Shown here piece after piece: positions 48,481 to 58,507 of a stretch of 64,000 nucleotides of DNA. The DNA is from Ruegeria arenilitoris (GTDB taxonomy: Bacteria > Pseudomonadota > Alphaproteobacteria > Rhodobacterales > Rhodobacteraceae): positions 372,001 to 436,000 of the forward strand of contig NZ_WQHX01000001.1 in NCBI RefSeq assembly GCF_013035425.1, in the 5' to 3' direction. The first letter of the stretch is position 1. Every line of letters begins with the position of its first letter. The notes below the pieces were generated by a model that ran no database searches, was not told the DNA's origin, and saw only the letters and a list, made by a program, of their open reading frames with translations. Made by a program: the position numbers and the translations under genes.

Positions 48481-49644
48481 ATGGCGCTATCTCTTCCCCC
48501 GATACAAACCATTTCGACCGGACTGGTGGTGGCCGTTGTCGGTTTCTTCAGCTCGTTTCCGATTGTTCTGCAAGGTCTTGACGCTATGGGCGCATCATCT
48601 TCCCAAGCTGCCTCTGGCCTATCAATGGCAGCAGTGGCGATGGGGTTGACGGCGATCATTCTCAGCCTTTGGTGCAAAGAACCGATTAGCGTCGCTTGGT
48701 CCACGCCGGGGGCCGCTCTTCTGGCTGTTTCCGCCACCCCTGCCGCGGGCTTTTCGGGGGCGGTCGGCGCATTTTTATGCGCAGGTGCGCTAACATTTGT
48801 CGCTGGATTATGGCGCCCACTTGGTCGTTTGGCAGCAGCGATACCGACAACTTTGGCGCAAGCAATGTTGGGCGGTGTGTTGCTGCCATTATGCATAGTG
48901 CCCTTTAAAGCGGCAGTCGAAATGCCGTGGCAGGCGTTACCCGTCATCGTAACATGGTTCGTCGCCGGGCGGATCAACAGGTTAATTGCAGTTCCGTCAG
49001 CTGTGATAGCGGCCGCAATCGTCGTGGTCCTCAGCGCCGGGAACAATTCAGTCAGCCCTGAACAGCTGGCGGCTGTTCCCGTTTGGACGATGCCGACCTT
49101 TTCGGTAGCTTCCGCCATTGGGATAGGCCTTCCCCTGTTTATCGTCACAATGGCCACACAAAACATCCCTGGCATCGCGGTAATGCGAAGCTTCGGCTAT
49201 GCTCCCAACCCGGGCAAACTGTTTTCGGCTGTCGGTGGCGCGAGCATTCTGTCTGGTCCTTTCGGTGCCCCTGCCACCTGTCTGGCCGCTATAACCGCTG
49301 CGATGTGTTCCAATGAGGATAGCCATCCAAATCCAACCCAGCGCTATTGGTCAGCGTTTATGGCCGGTGTTTTTTATTGCCTATTTGGTGTCTTCGCGGT
49401 TGCCATTACTGGATTCGCGGCGCACGCAGATCCCTTACTGATGGGCACCCTGACAGGCGTCGCGCTAATTGGCGTAATGGCCAATTCGATCTTTGCGGCA
49501 CTTGAAGTCCCCGCCGAGCGCGAAGCAGCTATTCTGACTTTTGCGATTACCGCGTCGGGTATCACTGTCTTCGGGCTTGGCGCTGCTGTCGTGGGTCTTT
49601 TAGCAGGTGGCGCCGCATACCTTGTGACCAACCGAGTTCGTTGA
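48481..49644 (+). CDS. BenE family benzoate/H+ symporter-like transporter
   Basis: This 387-residue protein has about 12 hydrophobic segments with the BenE pattern (FPIVLQGLDAMG, SVAWSTPGAALLAVS, and the late TMATQNIPGIAV). BenE members take up benzoate or related aromatic acids. The ATG at 48481 has GAGG directly before it; a GTG at 48460 is in frame but has none. No aromatic degradation gene is close, so the substrate is uncertain. Confidence 0.88.
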   Translation: MALSLPPIQTISTGLVVAVVGFFSSFPIVLQGLDAMGASSSQAASGLSMAAVAMGLTAIILSLWCKEPISVAWSTPGAALLAVSATPAAGFSGAVGAFLCAGALTFVAGLWRPLGRLAAAIPTTLAQAMLGGVLLPLCIVPFKAAVEMPWQALPVIVTWFVAGRINRLIAVPSAVIAAAIVVVLSAGNNSVSPEQLAAVPVWTMPTFSVASAIGIGLPLFIVTMATQNIPGIAVMRSFGYAPNPGKLFSAVGGASILSGPFGAPATCLAAITAAMCSNEDSHPNPTQRYWSAFMAGVFYCLFGVFAVAITGFAAHADPLLMGTLTGVALIGVMANSIFAALEVPAEREAAILTFAITASGITVFGLGAAVVGLLAGGAAYLVTNRVR

Positions 49645-49683
49645 GTGCTTTTACCCTGACCGACTGTCAGGTATTATTTGATT

Positions 49684-50016
49684 ATGCTTGGATCATTAGG
49701 AAAGCTGGTGGAACGCCAGATCAAGAAAGCACAGGCCGAAGGTCAGCTAAAGGGACTGGAAGGCGAAGGTAAGCCTTTACCAGATCGCTCACCCGAAGCG
49801 CTGTCAGATCCCGCGATTGCCGCAGGCCATCGGATCATGGCGCAAGCCGGTGTTTTGCCCGAGGAATTCGAGATCAAAAAAGAATTGGACGCTGCCCGAA
49901 AAGGTTACCCAAAAATAACCGATCCAGATGCTCGAAAGACCGCGATGGCGAAAATTGCTGATCTTGAGATGCGGTATCACATGGCCAGGGACGCTAGACG
50001 CGCATTTTTGCGATAG
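49684..50016 (+). CDS. DUF1992 (DnaJ-homologue subfamily C member 28-like) protein
   Basis: This 110-residue protein matches DUF1992: VERQIKKAQAEGQLKGLEGE near the N-terminus, then PLPDRSPEAL and AGVLPEEFEIKKEL. The domain occurs in DnaJ-homologue C28 and is of unknown function. The ATG at 49684 is used rather than a TTG two codons earlier. It is convergent with the crotonase gene, with no gap. Confidence 0.88.
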   Translation: MLGSLGKLVERQIKKAQAEGQLKGLEGEGKPLPDRSPEALSDPAIAAGHRIMAQAGVLPEEFEIKKELDAARKGYPKITDPDARKTAMAKIADLEMRYHMARDARRAFLR

Positions 50017-50799
50017 TCATTTGAACTCTGGTTTGCGGCCTTGCATGTGCGCTGAAACGACCTCGATTTGATCAGGTTTTCCGATTAATTCAACTTGTTC
50101 CGCAGATTCCTCCAGTAAAACTTCAGCTCGGGATTTGCTTTCTGCAATCTCGACTAAACGTTTAGCCGCCCGAATAGCAGAAGGGCTCTTACCTGCAATG
50201 TCTTCGGACAACGCAAGCGCTTCGGTCATGGGATCATCTGACAGCTTGGTGATCAGCCCCCATTCTGCCGCCTGCGACGCTCCTATTGGGCGCGCAGTAT
50301 AGGTGAGCAGTCGTAAAACGTCAGATCGAACAAGCTGGGGCAACAACACCATGCCGCCCATATCAGGGATGATGCCCCATTTCATTTCCATCAAGGCCAA
50401 CTTGGCGTCGGGGTGGGCAATTCGTACATCTGCACCAAGCGCGATCTGCAACCCACCGCCATAGGCCACGCCCTTTATGGCACAAATTACCGGCACAGGT
50501 ACGCGGCGCCAAACCATAGCAAGTTCCTGCATCTCATTGGTGTCACCATGACTGCGCGTCATCAGCCATTCGGTGGGATCGGTATGCGCCATGCTTGCGA
50601 AACTGGCCATATCCAGCCCCGCGCAGAAGCTTTTGCCCTCACCTGACAAAACAACGGCTCGGGCCTCTGAGGCCGCAACCTCCTGCCCTGCAGACAAGAT
50701 CGCTTTTATCATCGCATCATCCAGCGCATTCATCTTGTCGCCGCGGGTCAGCGTTACAACCGCGATGTGATCTTTGTATTCAACAGAAACGCGCGCCAT
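50017..50799 (-). CDS. Crotonase/enoyl-CoA hydratase family protein
   Basis: This 260-residue enzyme has the crotonase fold with GKSFCAGLDMASF and GVAYGGGLQIALGADVRIA forming the CoA-binding oxyanion hole. The catalytic Glu of hydratases is likely in LALMEMKWGIIPDMGG, but the second acid is replaced, so it may be an isomerase or hydrolase. AGGAG lies before the ATG. It is downstream of the SMP-30-like gene, 65 bp away. Confidence 0.9.
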   Translation of the reverse strand: MARVSVEYKDHIAVVTLTRGDKMNALDDAMIKAILSAGQEVAASEARAVVLSGEGKSFCAGLDMASFASMAHTDPTEWLMTRSHGDTNEMQELAMVWRRVPVPVICAIKGVAYGGGLQIALGADVRIAHPDAKLALMEMKWGIIPDMGGMVLLPQLVRSDVLRLLTYTARPIGASQAAEWGLITKLSDDPMTEALALSEDIAGKSPSAIRAAKRLVEIAESKSRAEVLLEESAEQVELIGKPDQIEVVSAHMQGRKPEFK

Positions 50800-50864
50800 C
50801 AGAAACTCCTAAACCGTATTTCTTGCACCTTGCCCTGAAAGTTCGGCGCGATTCCACTGCGACG

Positions 50865-51935
50865 TCAGGGCATCTGCGATACTGGCATCCGGCCGAACCA
50901 CGGAGAGTCCAGTGTCATGACATAGAACTGATCGCCGACGATTTTGCCACCTGTGGTGATACCCAACCGTCCATCAGGGTCCTGCAGGGTTCGCAATATT
51001 TTACCATCGCCGTCAAAGTGCACCAACATACCGCGATGAATTGGTGCGGGTCGAACCATTGGACCCAATCTCCAAACCACTTTGCGCAAAAATGGATATG
51101 GCATCAGAACCTCGGACGGTACTCGGGGGCTGGCAAAGGCCATCCAATAGGTACCATCGCCCTGCGCCTCGATGTTGTCAGGATAGCCGGGAAGGTTATC
51201 CAGCAAAACCTCGGTTGTCCCCTCTTTGGGCCCTTTCAGCCAGTGTTTATGGAGCCGGGCTCTCCCCGTTTCGGCAATCAACAGGAAATCCTCTTCCGGG
51301 GAAAGGGCGACGCCGTTGGTGTAAACGAAACCTTCTGCAATTTTTACTGTGGTCCCGCCGGGATCATGGCGTGCTACGTAGCCGCTTTCGGATTGCTCCC
51401 ATATCGTCAGGACTGACGTTTGTTTCGTGCCGCCCATGGTTTCCGGGTCGAACCGGTCAGATGAGTTCGAAAAGTAGATGGTGCCATCCTTGGCCACCGC
51501 CAACTGGTTTGCGTATATTACTGGGTTCCCATCAATTTCGGAGACGACATTTCGCAATGTGCCCGGTCCGTCCCATCGCATCACACCGCGAAAACTGTCA
51601 GCTATGTAAAGTGCTCCACCTGGTCCAGCATGAAGACCAAGGGGACGCCCACCCAGATTGTCAATTTCTACCAACGAGTTACCGTCAATCCGATACAAGT
51701 TCCCTGAAAGGCTGGTGGTATAGACAGCGCCGTCCGGCAGAACCGCTATATCTTCGGGGCCGACTTCGCCTGGCGGCAAGTTGACCAGTTCCAATTTATC
51801 CAATGCTGCGTTTTCTGCATAATCACCTGAAAAGCCGGGTGGATCTGGAAATTCATAGGCGATGGGAGCCACCGGAACCGGCCAGAGGAACAAATACATT
51901 ACTCCGATTATCAATAAGCCGAATACAACCCGCAC
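50865..51935 (-). CDS. SMP-30/strictosidine synthase-like beta-propeller protein
   Basis: This 356-residue protein has one N-terminal membrane anchor (residues 1-20) and a six-bladed propeller of the SMP-30/gluconolactonase/strictosidine synthase type, seen in AVLPDGAVYTTSLSGNLYRI, LGLHAGPGGALYIADS and NGVALSPEEDFLLIAET. Members hydrolyse lactones or esters with a bound metal. The start is a GTG at 51933-51935 with AGGAGG upstream. It is divergent from the aminotransferase gene. Confidence 0.9.
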   Translation of the reverse strand: MRVVFGLLIIGVMYLFLWPVPVAPIAYEFPDPPGFSGDYAENAALDKLELVNLPPGEVGPEDIAVLPDGAVYTTSLSGNLYRIDGNSLVEIDNLGGRPLGLHAGPGGALYIADSFRGVMRWDGPGTLRNVVSEIDGNPVIYANQLAVAKDGTIYFSNSSDRFDPETMGGTKQTSVLTIWEQSESGYVARHDPGGTTVKIAEGFVYTNGVALSPEEDFLLIAETGRARLHKHWLKGPKEGTTEVLLDNLPGYPDNIEAQGDGTYWMAFASPRVPSEVLMPYPFLRKVVWRLGPMVRPAPIHRGMLVHFDGDGKILRTLQDPDGRLGITTGGKIVGDQFYVMTLDSPWFGRMPVSQMP

Positions 51936-51987
51936 ATACGGCCCTCCTGCTAAGTTGCTTACAGATTGTAGCTCATCAATGCAGCAT

Positions 51988-52014
51988 GCAAGGTTGCCGG
52001 GAACGCTACCTTGC
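51988..52014. promoter_or_regulatory. Inverted repeat in the divergent promoter region
   Basis: GCAAGGT and ACCTTGC form a 7-bp inverted repeat with a 13-base spacer, 15 bp before the aminotransferase start. It is a candidate operator. Confidence 0.35.
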
Positions 52015-52028
52015 GTTTATCTGCCTGC

Positions 52029-53144
52029 ATGAACAATCCGCGTTATACATCTCTTGCCGAATCCCTTCCAGCAACCGTGCCATTCGTTGGCCCAGAGGCA
52101 CAAGAACGTCGACGAGGCGCCCCGTTTGTTGCGCGGTTGGGCGCAAACGAAAGCGTTTTTGGCCCTTCGCCTCGGGCGGTTCAAGCGATGCAGCAGGCAA
52201 CTGCCGATATTTGGATGTACGGCGATCCAGAAAATTATGATTTGCGCCATGCGCTGGCCGAATTTCACGAAGTGGAACCCGAAAACATCGTTGTGGGTGA
52301 AGGCATCGATGGATTGCTGGGCTATCTGGTGCGGTTGATGATTGCTCCCGGTGATACGGTTGTTACATCTGACGGTGCTTATCCGACATTCAACTACCAC
52401 GTTGCCGGGTACGGTGGCGACATCCACAAAGTGCCTTATTCAGATGACCGCGAAGACCCGAACAAGTTGTTTGCCAAAGCGTCAGAGGTGGATGCCAAGC
52501 TGGTTTACCTGGCAAACCCCGACAACCCTATGGGAAGCTGGCATTCCGGTTCGGACGTCATGGCCGCATTGGACGCGTTACCCGACGGCTGTCTGTTGGT
52601 ATTGGATGAGGCCTATGTAGAATGCGCGCCGCCGGGCACTGCCGCAAAGATCGCAAAAGACGATACGCGTGTTATACGGTTGCGTACTTTTTCAAAGGTC
52701 TACGGCATGGCTGGCGCGCGGGTTGGATATGCTATCGGCGCACCGGAGTTGATCGAAGCCTTCAACAAAGTTCGAAATCATTTTGGAATGAACCGAGTCG
52801 CTCAGGTGGGTGCTTTGGCGGCATTGCGGGACCAAACTTGGCTGACTGAAGTGCAAGGTCACATCGCAAGAGCGCGAGATCAGATAGACAAAATAGCCCG
52901 TTCTAACGGTCTGAAGCCATTGCCTTCGGCCACAAATTTTGTGGCCATCGATTGCGGACGTGATGGCGCCTTTGCCAAGACAGTTCTGGATGAGCTTGTG
53001 AAACAGGGAATCTTCGTCCGAATGCCTTTCGCCTCGCCACAAAACCGCTGTATCCGTGTTAGTTGCGGTGAACAGTCGGACATGGATGCCTTTGCCAAAG
53101 CTTTGCCTCTGGCGCTTGCCGCAGCGTCGAGTCTGAACACTTGA
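52029..53144 (+). CDS. Histidinol-phosphate-aminotransferase-like PLP enzyme
   Basis: This 371-residue class I/II aminotransferase has the HisC-like pattern: LGANESVFGPSP near the N-terminus, YLANPDNPMGS, and the PLP Lys in LRTFSKVYGMAGARVGYAIG. True HisC is usually encoded with other his genes; none is here, so this is likely a paralogue acting on another aromatic or phosphorylated amino acid. The start is the ATG at 52029. It is convergent with the class V aminotransferase. Confidence 0.9.
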   Translation: MNNPRYTSLAESLPATVPFVGPEAQERRRGAPFVARLGANESVFGPSPRAVQAMQQATADIWMYGDPENYDLRHALAEFHEVEPENIVVGEGIDGLLGYLVRLMIAPGDTVVTSDGAYPTFNYHVAGYGGDIHKVPYSDDREDPNKLFAKASEVDAKLVYLANPDNPMGSWHSGSDVMAALDALPDGCLLVLDEAYVECAPPGTAAKIAKDDTRVIRLRTFSKVYGMAGARVGYAIGAPELIEAFNKVRNHFGMNRVAQVGALAALRDQTWLTEVQGHIARARDQIDKIARSNGLKPLPSATNFVAIDCGRDGAFAKTVLDELVKQGIFVRMPFASPQNRCIRVSCGEQSDMDAFAKALPLALAAASSLNT

Positions 53145-53185
53145 AACAGACCAAACTAGATCACGGCCGACTTCCCGAACGCTCG

Positions 53186-54382
53186 TTAACTCTGTTTCGC
53201 TAATACCAAGGCAGCAGCTTCGACAGCTCCCGAACCTCTTGGTATGTCCAGCGCGGCCATGCCCGTCTCGATACTTGCAAGCATCGCCAGGATCATTTGA
53301 CCGTTAACATGACCCATGTGTCCAAGACGAAAGCAAGACTCCTTGTCCTCCATGCCAAGGCCAATGCCAAGGGTCAGGCCTAATTGATCCTTGCAATAGT
53401 TTCGCAATGCCGTGCCTCGCCCTTCGGTCAGGCGCAATGCAGTTACTGCGTGGCTGCGATGCGTCGGCTCATCAACATTAATTTGAAGTGCGCCACCCTC
53501 GGACCAACGTTCACACGCAGCCCAAACAGCCTTTGCCAATTGCCGGTGACGAGCCCAAATGTGTTCTATCCCTTCGCCGTGTATCAAGTCCAAAGCGGCA
53601 CGCAAACCGTACAGGTGTTGCGTCGGCGCCGTTCCATTAAAAAACTGATAAAACTGATCAGGGTTTGCGCGCGGTTGCCAGTCCCAGTATTTCGAAACAC
53701 GGGGCATCTGTGCGCGTCTACCCTGCGCTTTGTCGTTGAAAAAAACAAAACCAACCCCGGCAGGTGTCATCAGCCCCTTCTGACAGGCAGTCACCATCAC
53801 GTCGACGCCCCAGGCATCCATTTCAAACCGATCGCAGCATAATGACGCTATGCAATCTGCCATCAACAAGGCAGGGTGATCCAACTCGTCCAATAAATCT
53901 CGCAACGCGTGAATGTCGTTTCGGATCGAGCTGGAAGTGTCCACATGCACCGCCAATACAGCCTTGATATCATGCGCAGAATCCTCACGCAGTGTTTCTG
54001 CAATCTGGTCAAATTCCCAAGGTGACGACGTGCCAAAGTCGATGAGTTTGACTTGCGCCCCAATTCCCGCCGCCATTTCGGCCCATCCGTGAGCAAATAA
54101 TCCCGATGCCGGGGCCAGTACAATGTCGCCCGGAGCTATAACATTGGAAAGCGCTGCCTCCCATGTACCGTGACCGTTGGCAATATAGATCGCGACTTGG
54201 TGGTCAGTGCGCGCAACGCCGCAAAGATCACGGGTCAGATCAGGCATCATGTCGATCAGTTCGCCTTCATAAATGTTAGGCGACGCGCGGTGCATGGCCT
54301 GCAAAACAACGTCAGGCATGACTGAGGGGCCGGGAATGGCCAAATACTCGCGTCCCTGCGCGAGAGAGATGGGATTTTTCAT
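53186..54382 (-). CDS. Class V aminotransferase (alanine-glyoxylate/serine-glyoxylate type)
   Basis: This 398-residue PLP enzyme has the family start YLAIPGPSVMP, the IANGHGTWEAALSN cofactor loop, and the PLP Lys in VTACQKGLMTPAGVGF. It belongs to the alanine--glyoxylate aminotransferase group, which includes serine-glyoxylate and aminoethylphosphonate enzymes; the exact amino donor is not clear. It is upstream of nothing in its own direction and is 51 bp from eda, whose operon starts further upstream, so it may be the last gene of the ED operon. Confidence 0.9.
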   Translation of the reverse strand: MKNPISLAQGREYLAIPGPSVMPDVVLQAMHRASPNIYEGELIDMMPDLTRDLCGVARTDHQVAIYIANGHGTWEAALSNVIAPGDIVLAPASGLFAHGWAEMAAGIGAQVKLIDFGTSSPWEFDQIAETLREDSAHDIKAVLAVHVDTSSSIRNDIHALRDLLDELDHPALLMADCIASLCCDRFEMDAWGVDVMVTACQKGLMTPAGVGFVFFNDKAQGRRAQMPRVSKYWDWQPRANPDQFYQFFNGTAPTQHLYGLRAALDLIHGEGIEHIWARHRQLAKAVWAACERWSEGGALQINVDEPTHRSHAVTALRLTEGRGTALRNYCKDQLGLTLGIGLGMEDKESCFRLGHMGHVNGQMILAMLASIETGMAALDIPRGSGAVEAAALVLAKQS

Positions 54383-54433
54383 GGGATCAACCTGTTTGAA
54401 TTGACGCTAACCCTAACGAAGGTTCCAGCGGCG

Positions 54434-55069
54434 TCAATCCATCAGCTTTGATGCCTCTTGGGCAAGCGCCTCAATTCCAGACCAATCGCCGTCAATAACC
54501 ATCTGTTTGGGCGCCACCCAGCTACCGCCGGCACAAACCACATTGGGGAGGGATAAATAGTCCTTTGCGTTCGCGGTGGAAACGCCGCCGGTGGGACAAA
54601 AGCTAATTTGTGGTAACGGCGCGCCGATGGCTTTCAGCGCGGGCACCCCTCCGGAGGCCTCGGCCGGGAAAAACTTAAGCACGTCGTATCCCTGCTCCAA
54701 AAGATGCATTGCCTCGCTGCACGTGGCTGCGCCGGGCAATAGCGGCAGGCCTTCTGCCTCACACGCAGCGATTAACGCGTCCGTAGCGCCGGGCGAAACA
54801 CCGAACTGAGCCCCTGCCTCTTTAGCGTTGCGTACATCTTCGGGGGTAATCAGGGTCCCGGCGCCTACCACACCGCCTGGCACTTGGGCCATCGCACGGA
54901 TTACATCCAGTGCTGCGGGGGTGCGCAAAGTAACCTCAAGGGCCGGCAACCCGCCAGCGACCAATGCCTCGGCCAGCGGACTGGCCTGTGCAGCATCCTC
55001 GACAACCAAAACCGGGACGATCGGGGCAAGCGAGCAAATTTCGCGGGTGCGATCTGTCTTTGATGTCAT
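54434..55069 (-). CDS. eda: KDPG aldolase
   Basis: This 211-residue class I aldolase has the catalytic Glu in LEVTLRTPAAL, the Schiff-base Lys in VLKFFPAEASGG and the phosphate-binding CPTGGVS loop. It splits 2-dehydro-3-deoxy-6-phosphogluconate into pyruvate and glyceraldehyde 3-phosphate, the last Entner-Doudoroff step. It begins 3 bp after edd, so the genes are cotranscribed. Confidence 0.97.
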   Translation of the reverse strand: MTSKTDRTREICSLAPIVPVLVVEDAAQASPLAEALVAGGLPALEVTLRTPAALDVIRAMAQVPGGVVGAGTLITPEDVRNAKEAGAQFGVSPGATDALIAACEAEGLPLLPGAATCSEAMHLLEQGYDVLKFFPAEASGGVPALKAIGAPLPQISFCPTGGVSTANAKDYLSLPNVVCAGGSWVAPKQMVIDGDWSGIEALAQEASKLMD

Positions 55070-55072
55070 TTG

Positions 55073-56878
55073 TCAGGCTCCAAAAATACTGGCACCGGCG
55101 TCGGCAGAACCGACGGCGTTACGGAATGCTCCAAAAAGGTCTCGACCCACCCCGTGTTGGTTGGCCGACAAGTCAGTCGTCGCCGAGGCGCGGTCGAGAA
55201 CACCGGGCGTCAAAATCTCCAGCTCTCCCTTAACGGCATCCACGCGCAGAACATCACCGTCGCATAGGCGAGCTATAGCTCCGCCATCCAGCGCTTCGGG
55301 GCAGACATGGATCGCCGCGGGAACCTTTCCGGACGCCCCCGACATGCGGCCATCGGTGACCAGAGCCACCTTTTGTCCACGCCCCTGCAGTATCGAAAGG
55401 ATTGGCGTTAACGAGTGCAGCTCGGGCATTCCATTTGCCTTTGGCCCCTGAAAGCGAACAACGACAATGACGTCATCGGTGAATTCTCCGGCTTTGAATG
55501 CGGCTTTGACATCGTCCTGATCATGAAACACACGCACGGGCGCCTCAACAACTTGATGTTCAGGGGCAACAGCCGAGACTTTCATAACACCGGTGCCGAG
55601 ATTGCCGGTCAAGCGTGACAGACCACCGGTGGGTTGAAACGGGTCCGATGCCGGGCGGACGATCTTTTCGTTCAAACTGTGGCCCGCGCCGTCTTGCCAA
55701 GCAAGCTCTCCGTCGATCAGCTTGGGTTCTTGCGTATAACGATGCAGACCCTGCCCCGCCACGGTAAGTGTGTCAGGGTGCAACAGGCCATCATCCAATA
55801 AGGTGCCGATCGTGAAACCCAAACCTCCTGCCGCGTGGAAATGATTCACATCGGCCAACCCGTTTGGATAAACACGCGCGACCAATGGTACAACGGCAGA
55901 AATTTCAGAAAAATCATGCCAATCCAGAACGATACCCCCTGCCCGCGCCATCGCAATCAAGTGGATAAGCAGGTTCGTTGACCCTCCGGTGGCCATTAAG
56001 CCAACAATCCCGTTCACGAAAGCGCGTTCATCGAGAATCTGACAGACAGGCGTGTAATGATTGCCCAGCGCGCTGAGAGACAATGCGCGCCTGGCGCCTT
56101 CCTCGGTCAACGCGTCACGCAAGGGTGTGTTAGGATTAACAAAGCTCGAGCCTGGCAGGTGCAGACCCATGAACTCCATCAGCATTTGGTTGGTGTTGGC
56201 GGTTCCGTAGAAGGTACAAGTACCCGGTCCGTGATAGGCGGCCATTTCGGCCTTCATGAGTTCTTCGCGGCCAACTTCGCCTGCAGCGAATTTCTGGCGA
56301 ACCTTGGCTTTTTCATCATTCGGTAAGCCGCTGGTCATTGGACCCGCAGGCAAAAATACAGCAGGAAGATGGCCAAATGCCTGCGCACCGATCACCAGTC
56401 CCGGTACAATCTTGTCACACACCCCCAGAAAAACGGCAGCGTCATAGGTGTTGTGGCTGAGCGCAACTCCTGTCGCCAAAGCAATCACATCGCGGGAAAA
56501 AAGGGATAATTCCATTCCTGCCTCGCCCTGTGTGACGCCATCACACATCGCCGGGACACCACCGGCCACCTGCGCTGTACCACCTGCAACACGGATAGCC
56601 TGGCGAATAAGTTCAGGATAACGTTCGAACGGTTGATGCGCAGAAAGCATGTCATTGTAGGCGGTTACAATGCCCAGATTGCCCGCAGTGCCCGTTGCCA
56701 TGGCTTGTTGATCTTCGCCGGCCCCGGCATAAGCGTGGGCTTGACCGCTGCAGGACAAATGTCCTCGGGCGGGGCCCTTGGACTTCGCTTGCTCCATCCG
56801 TTCCAGGTGCGGACCACGCAATGGCGCGCTGCGATCAATGATCCGTTGGGTTACATCGGCAATGACTGAATGAACCAT
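55073..56878 (-). CDS. edd: Phosphogluconate dehydratase
   Basis: This 601-residue enzyme has the IlvD/Edd fold with the Fe-S cluster cysteines in [24 protein letters not shown] and [12 protein letters not shown]. It converts 6-phosphogluconate to 2-dehydro-3-deoxy-6-phosphogluconate. It begins 2 bp after zwf and ends 3 bp before eda, the middle gene of a compact Entner-Doudoroff operon. Confidence 0.97.
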   Translation of the reverse strand: MVHSVIADVTQRIIDRSAPLRGPHLERMEQAKSKGPARGHLSCSGQAHAYAGAGEDQQAMATGTAGNLGIVTAYNDMLSAHQPFERYPELIRQAIRVAGGTAQVAGGVPAMCDGVTQGEAGMELSLFSRDVIALATGVALSHNTYDAAVFLGVCDKIVPGLVIGAQAFGHLPAVFLPAGPMTSGLPNDEKAKVRQKFAAGEVGREELMKAEMAAYHGPGTCTFYGTANTNQMLMEFMGLHLPGSSFVNPNTPLRDALTEEGARRALSLSALGNHYTPVCQILDERAFVNGIVGLMATGGSTNLLIHLIAMARAGGIVLDWHDFSEISAVVPLVARVYPNGLADVNHFHAAGGLGFTIGTLLDDGLLHPDTLTVAGQGLHRYTQEPKLIDGELAWQDGAGHSLNEKIVRPASDPFQPTGGLSRLTGNLGTGVMKVSAVAPEHQVVEAPVRVFHDQDDVKAAFKAGEFTDDVIVVVRFQGPKANGMPELHSLTPILSILQGRGQKVALVTDGRMSGASGKVPAAIHVCPEALDGGAIARLCDGDVLRVDAVKGELEILTPGVLDRASATTDLSANQHGVGRDLFGAFRNAVGSADAGASIFGA

Positions 56879-56880
56879 TC

Positions 56881-58326
56881 CTAACCTCCGATTTGACGCC
56901 AGCGGCGTCCGTCCCGATGCATCAGCATCAACGCCTCTTCTGGCCCGGAACTTCCCTGATCATAACGCGAAGGCCGATCGCCGCGTTCTTCCCACCCACG
57001 AATGATCGGGTCCACCCAGGCCCATGCAGCCTCAGCCTCGTCCCCACGCATAAACAATGTCTGGTCACCGCGGATCACGTCCATCACCAACCTCTCATAG
57101 GCGTCAGGCGCCCGGGCCTCGTCACCCAGTGCGTCAGCGAAACTCATGTCCAGAGCTACGTCAGAAAGGCGGAAACCTCCCGGTCCGGGGTCTTTGATTG
57201 TAGTGCGCAATGTGATGCCCTCGTCTGGTTGCAGGCGGATCACAAGCACGTTGCCCTGCAAGGGACCAACATTCGGGAAAATCGTATGTGGCGGGTCGCG
57301 AAAGAACACGGCAATCTCAGACTCACGAGCACGCAATCGCTTGCCAGTTCTTAAATAGAAAGGAACCCCGGCCCAGCGCCAGTTCCCAACATGCACTTTG
57401 AGCGCTATGAAGCTCTCGGTACGGCTGGACGGGTTGCCGACGTGATCGACATAGCCGCCTTCACCTTTTTCCGCTCGATACTGACCGCGTGCTATATCGG
57501 TTTGCGCGACGGGTTCCAGCGCCTCAATAACTTTGACCTTTTCATCACGCACGGAGTTAGGTGCAAACTTAGAGGGAGGTTCCATCGCGGTCAGGCAGAG
57601 CAGCTGAACTAAATGGTTCTGAATCATGTCACGCATGGCACCGGACTGATCATAGTAAGCCCCACGCCCCTCGACACCGACCGTTTCTGCCACTGTGATT
57701 TGAACATGGTCTATGTGGGTCGCGTTCCAAAGCGGCTCGAACAGAGAGTTTGCAAATCGCAAAGCCATTAGGTTCTGGACGGTTTCCTTACCCAGATAAT
57801 GGTCAATGCGATAAATCTGATGTTCTTCGAAACAAGCGCGCAGCCCCTGATTCAACGCTTGAGCTGATGCCAGATCGTGGCCAAAGGGTTTTTCAACCAC
57901 AATGCGGCTGTCCTTAGTGGCCAGGCCATGGTCGTTCAGACTTTGGGCGATGCCCGAAAATAAGCTGGGCCCGACTGAAAGGTAAAATGCACGCACGACT
58001 TTCGGACGCAAGGTTTTGGTCAGCTCCGCCCAGCCAGCTTCACCTAATGCGTCTACCGGAACATATTCCACGCGGTTCAAAAACTGATCCAAAGTTTCTT
58101 TTTTGAATTCAGGGGCGAAATCTTGCATAGACCTCCGCACCAATTCCCGGAAACCATCGCTGTCCATATCGGAACGCGCAGATCCGATTATTCGAGCGTC
58201 CTCAGGCATCTGGCCGACTTCGAAACGATGGTAAAGCCCCGGCAAGATTTTGCGTTGCGCCAAATCACCTGTCGCGCCGAATAATACCAGGTCAAACGGA
58301 TCCACTGGAATTACGCGTGAAACCAT
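56881..58326 (-). CDS. zwf: Glucose-6-phosphate 1-dehydrogenase
   Basis: This 481-residue enzyme has the nucleotide-binding [16 protein letters not shown] and the substrate-binding [13 protein letters not shown] with its Lys, followed by [11 protein letters not shown]. It makes 6-phosphogluconolactone from glucose 6-phosphate with NADP. It heads the zwf-edd-eda operon. The lactonase gene (pgl), usual next to zwf in Rhodobacter, is missing here. A LacI-type palindrome lies about 100 bp upstream of the start. Confidence 0.97.
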   Translation of the reverse strand: MVSRVIPVDPFDLVLFGATGDLAQRKILPGLYHRFEVGQMPEDARIIGSARSDMDSDGFRELVRRSMQDFAPEFKKETLDQFLNRVEYVPVDALGEAGWAELTKTLRPKVVRAFYLSVGPSLFSGIAQSLNDHGLATKDSRIVVEKPFGHDLASAQALNQGLRACFEEHQIYRIDHYLGKETVQNLMALRFANSLFEPLWNATHIDHVQITVAETVGVEGRGAYYDQSGAMRDMIQNHLVQLLCLTAMEPPSKFAPNSVRDEKVKVIEALEPVAQTDIARGQYRAEKGEGGYVDHVGNPSSRTESFIALKVHVGNWRWAGVPFYLRTGKRLRARESEIAVFFRDPPHTIFPNVGPLQGNVLVIRLQPDEGITLRTTIKDPGPGGFRLSDVALDMSFADALGDEARAPDAYERLVMDVIRGDQTLFMRGDEAEAAWAWVDPIIRGWEERGDRPSRYDQGSSGPEEALMLMHRDGRRWRQIGG

Positions 58327-58422
58327 TTCAGGCTCCTCTTCGAGTTCGTGTATTCAGCTTAACGCGACATATTACGTAAGCATGAACCGGATGGAGTGCA
58401 TTTTAGCATCTCCACCGCCAAT

Positions 58423-58436
58423 TGTTATCGCTAACA
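58423..58436. promoter_or_regulatory. LacI-type operator upstream of zwf-edd-eda
   Basis: TGTTATCGCTAACA is a near-perfect palindrome (12 of 14 positions) with the central CG typical of LacI-family operators. It lies 97 bp before the zwf start, between the operon and ptsP. Sugar-responsive control of the Entner-Doudoroff operon is the natural reading. Confidence 0.6.
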
Positions 58437-58507
58437 TTCACCGAATGAATAGAAAGGTGACACGCAAAAAGCAAGCTGGAAATCGGGAAAATGCACGATT
58501 TTCAAGC

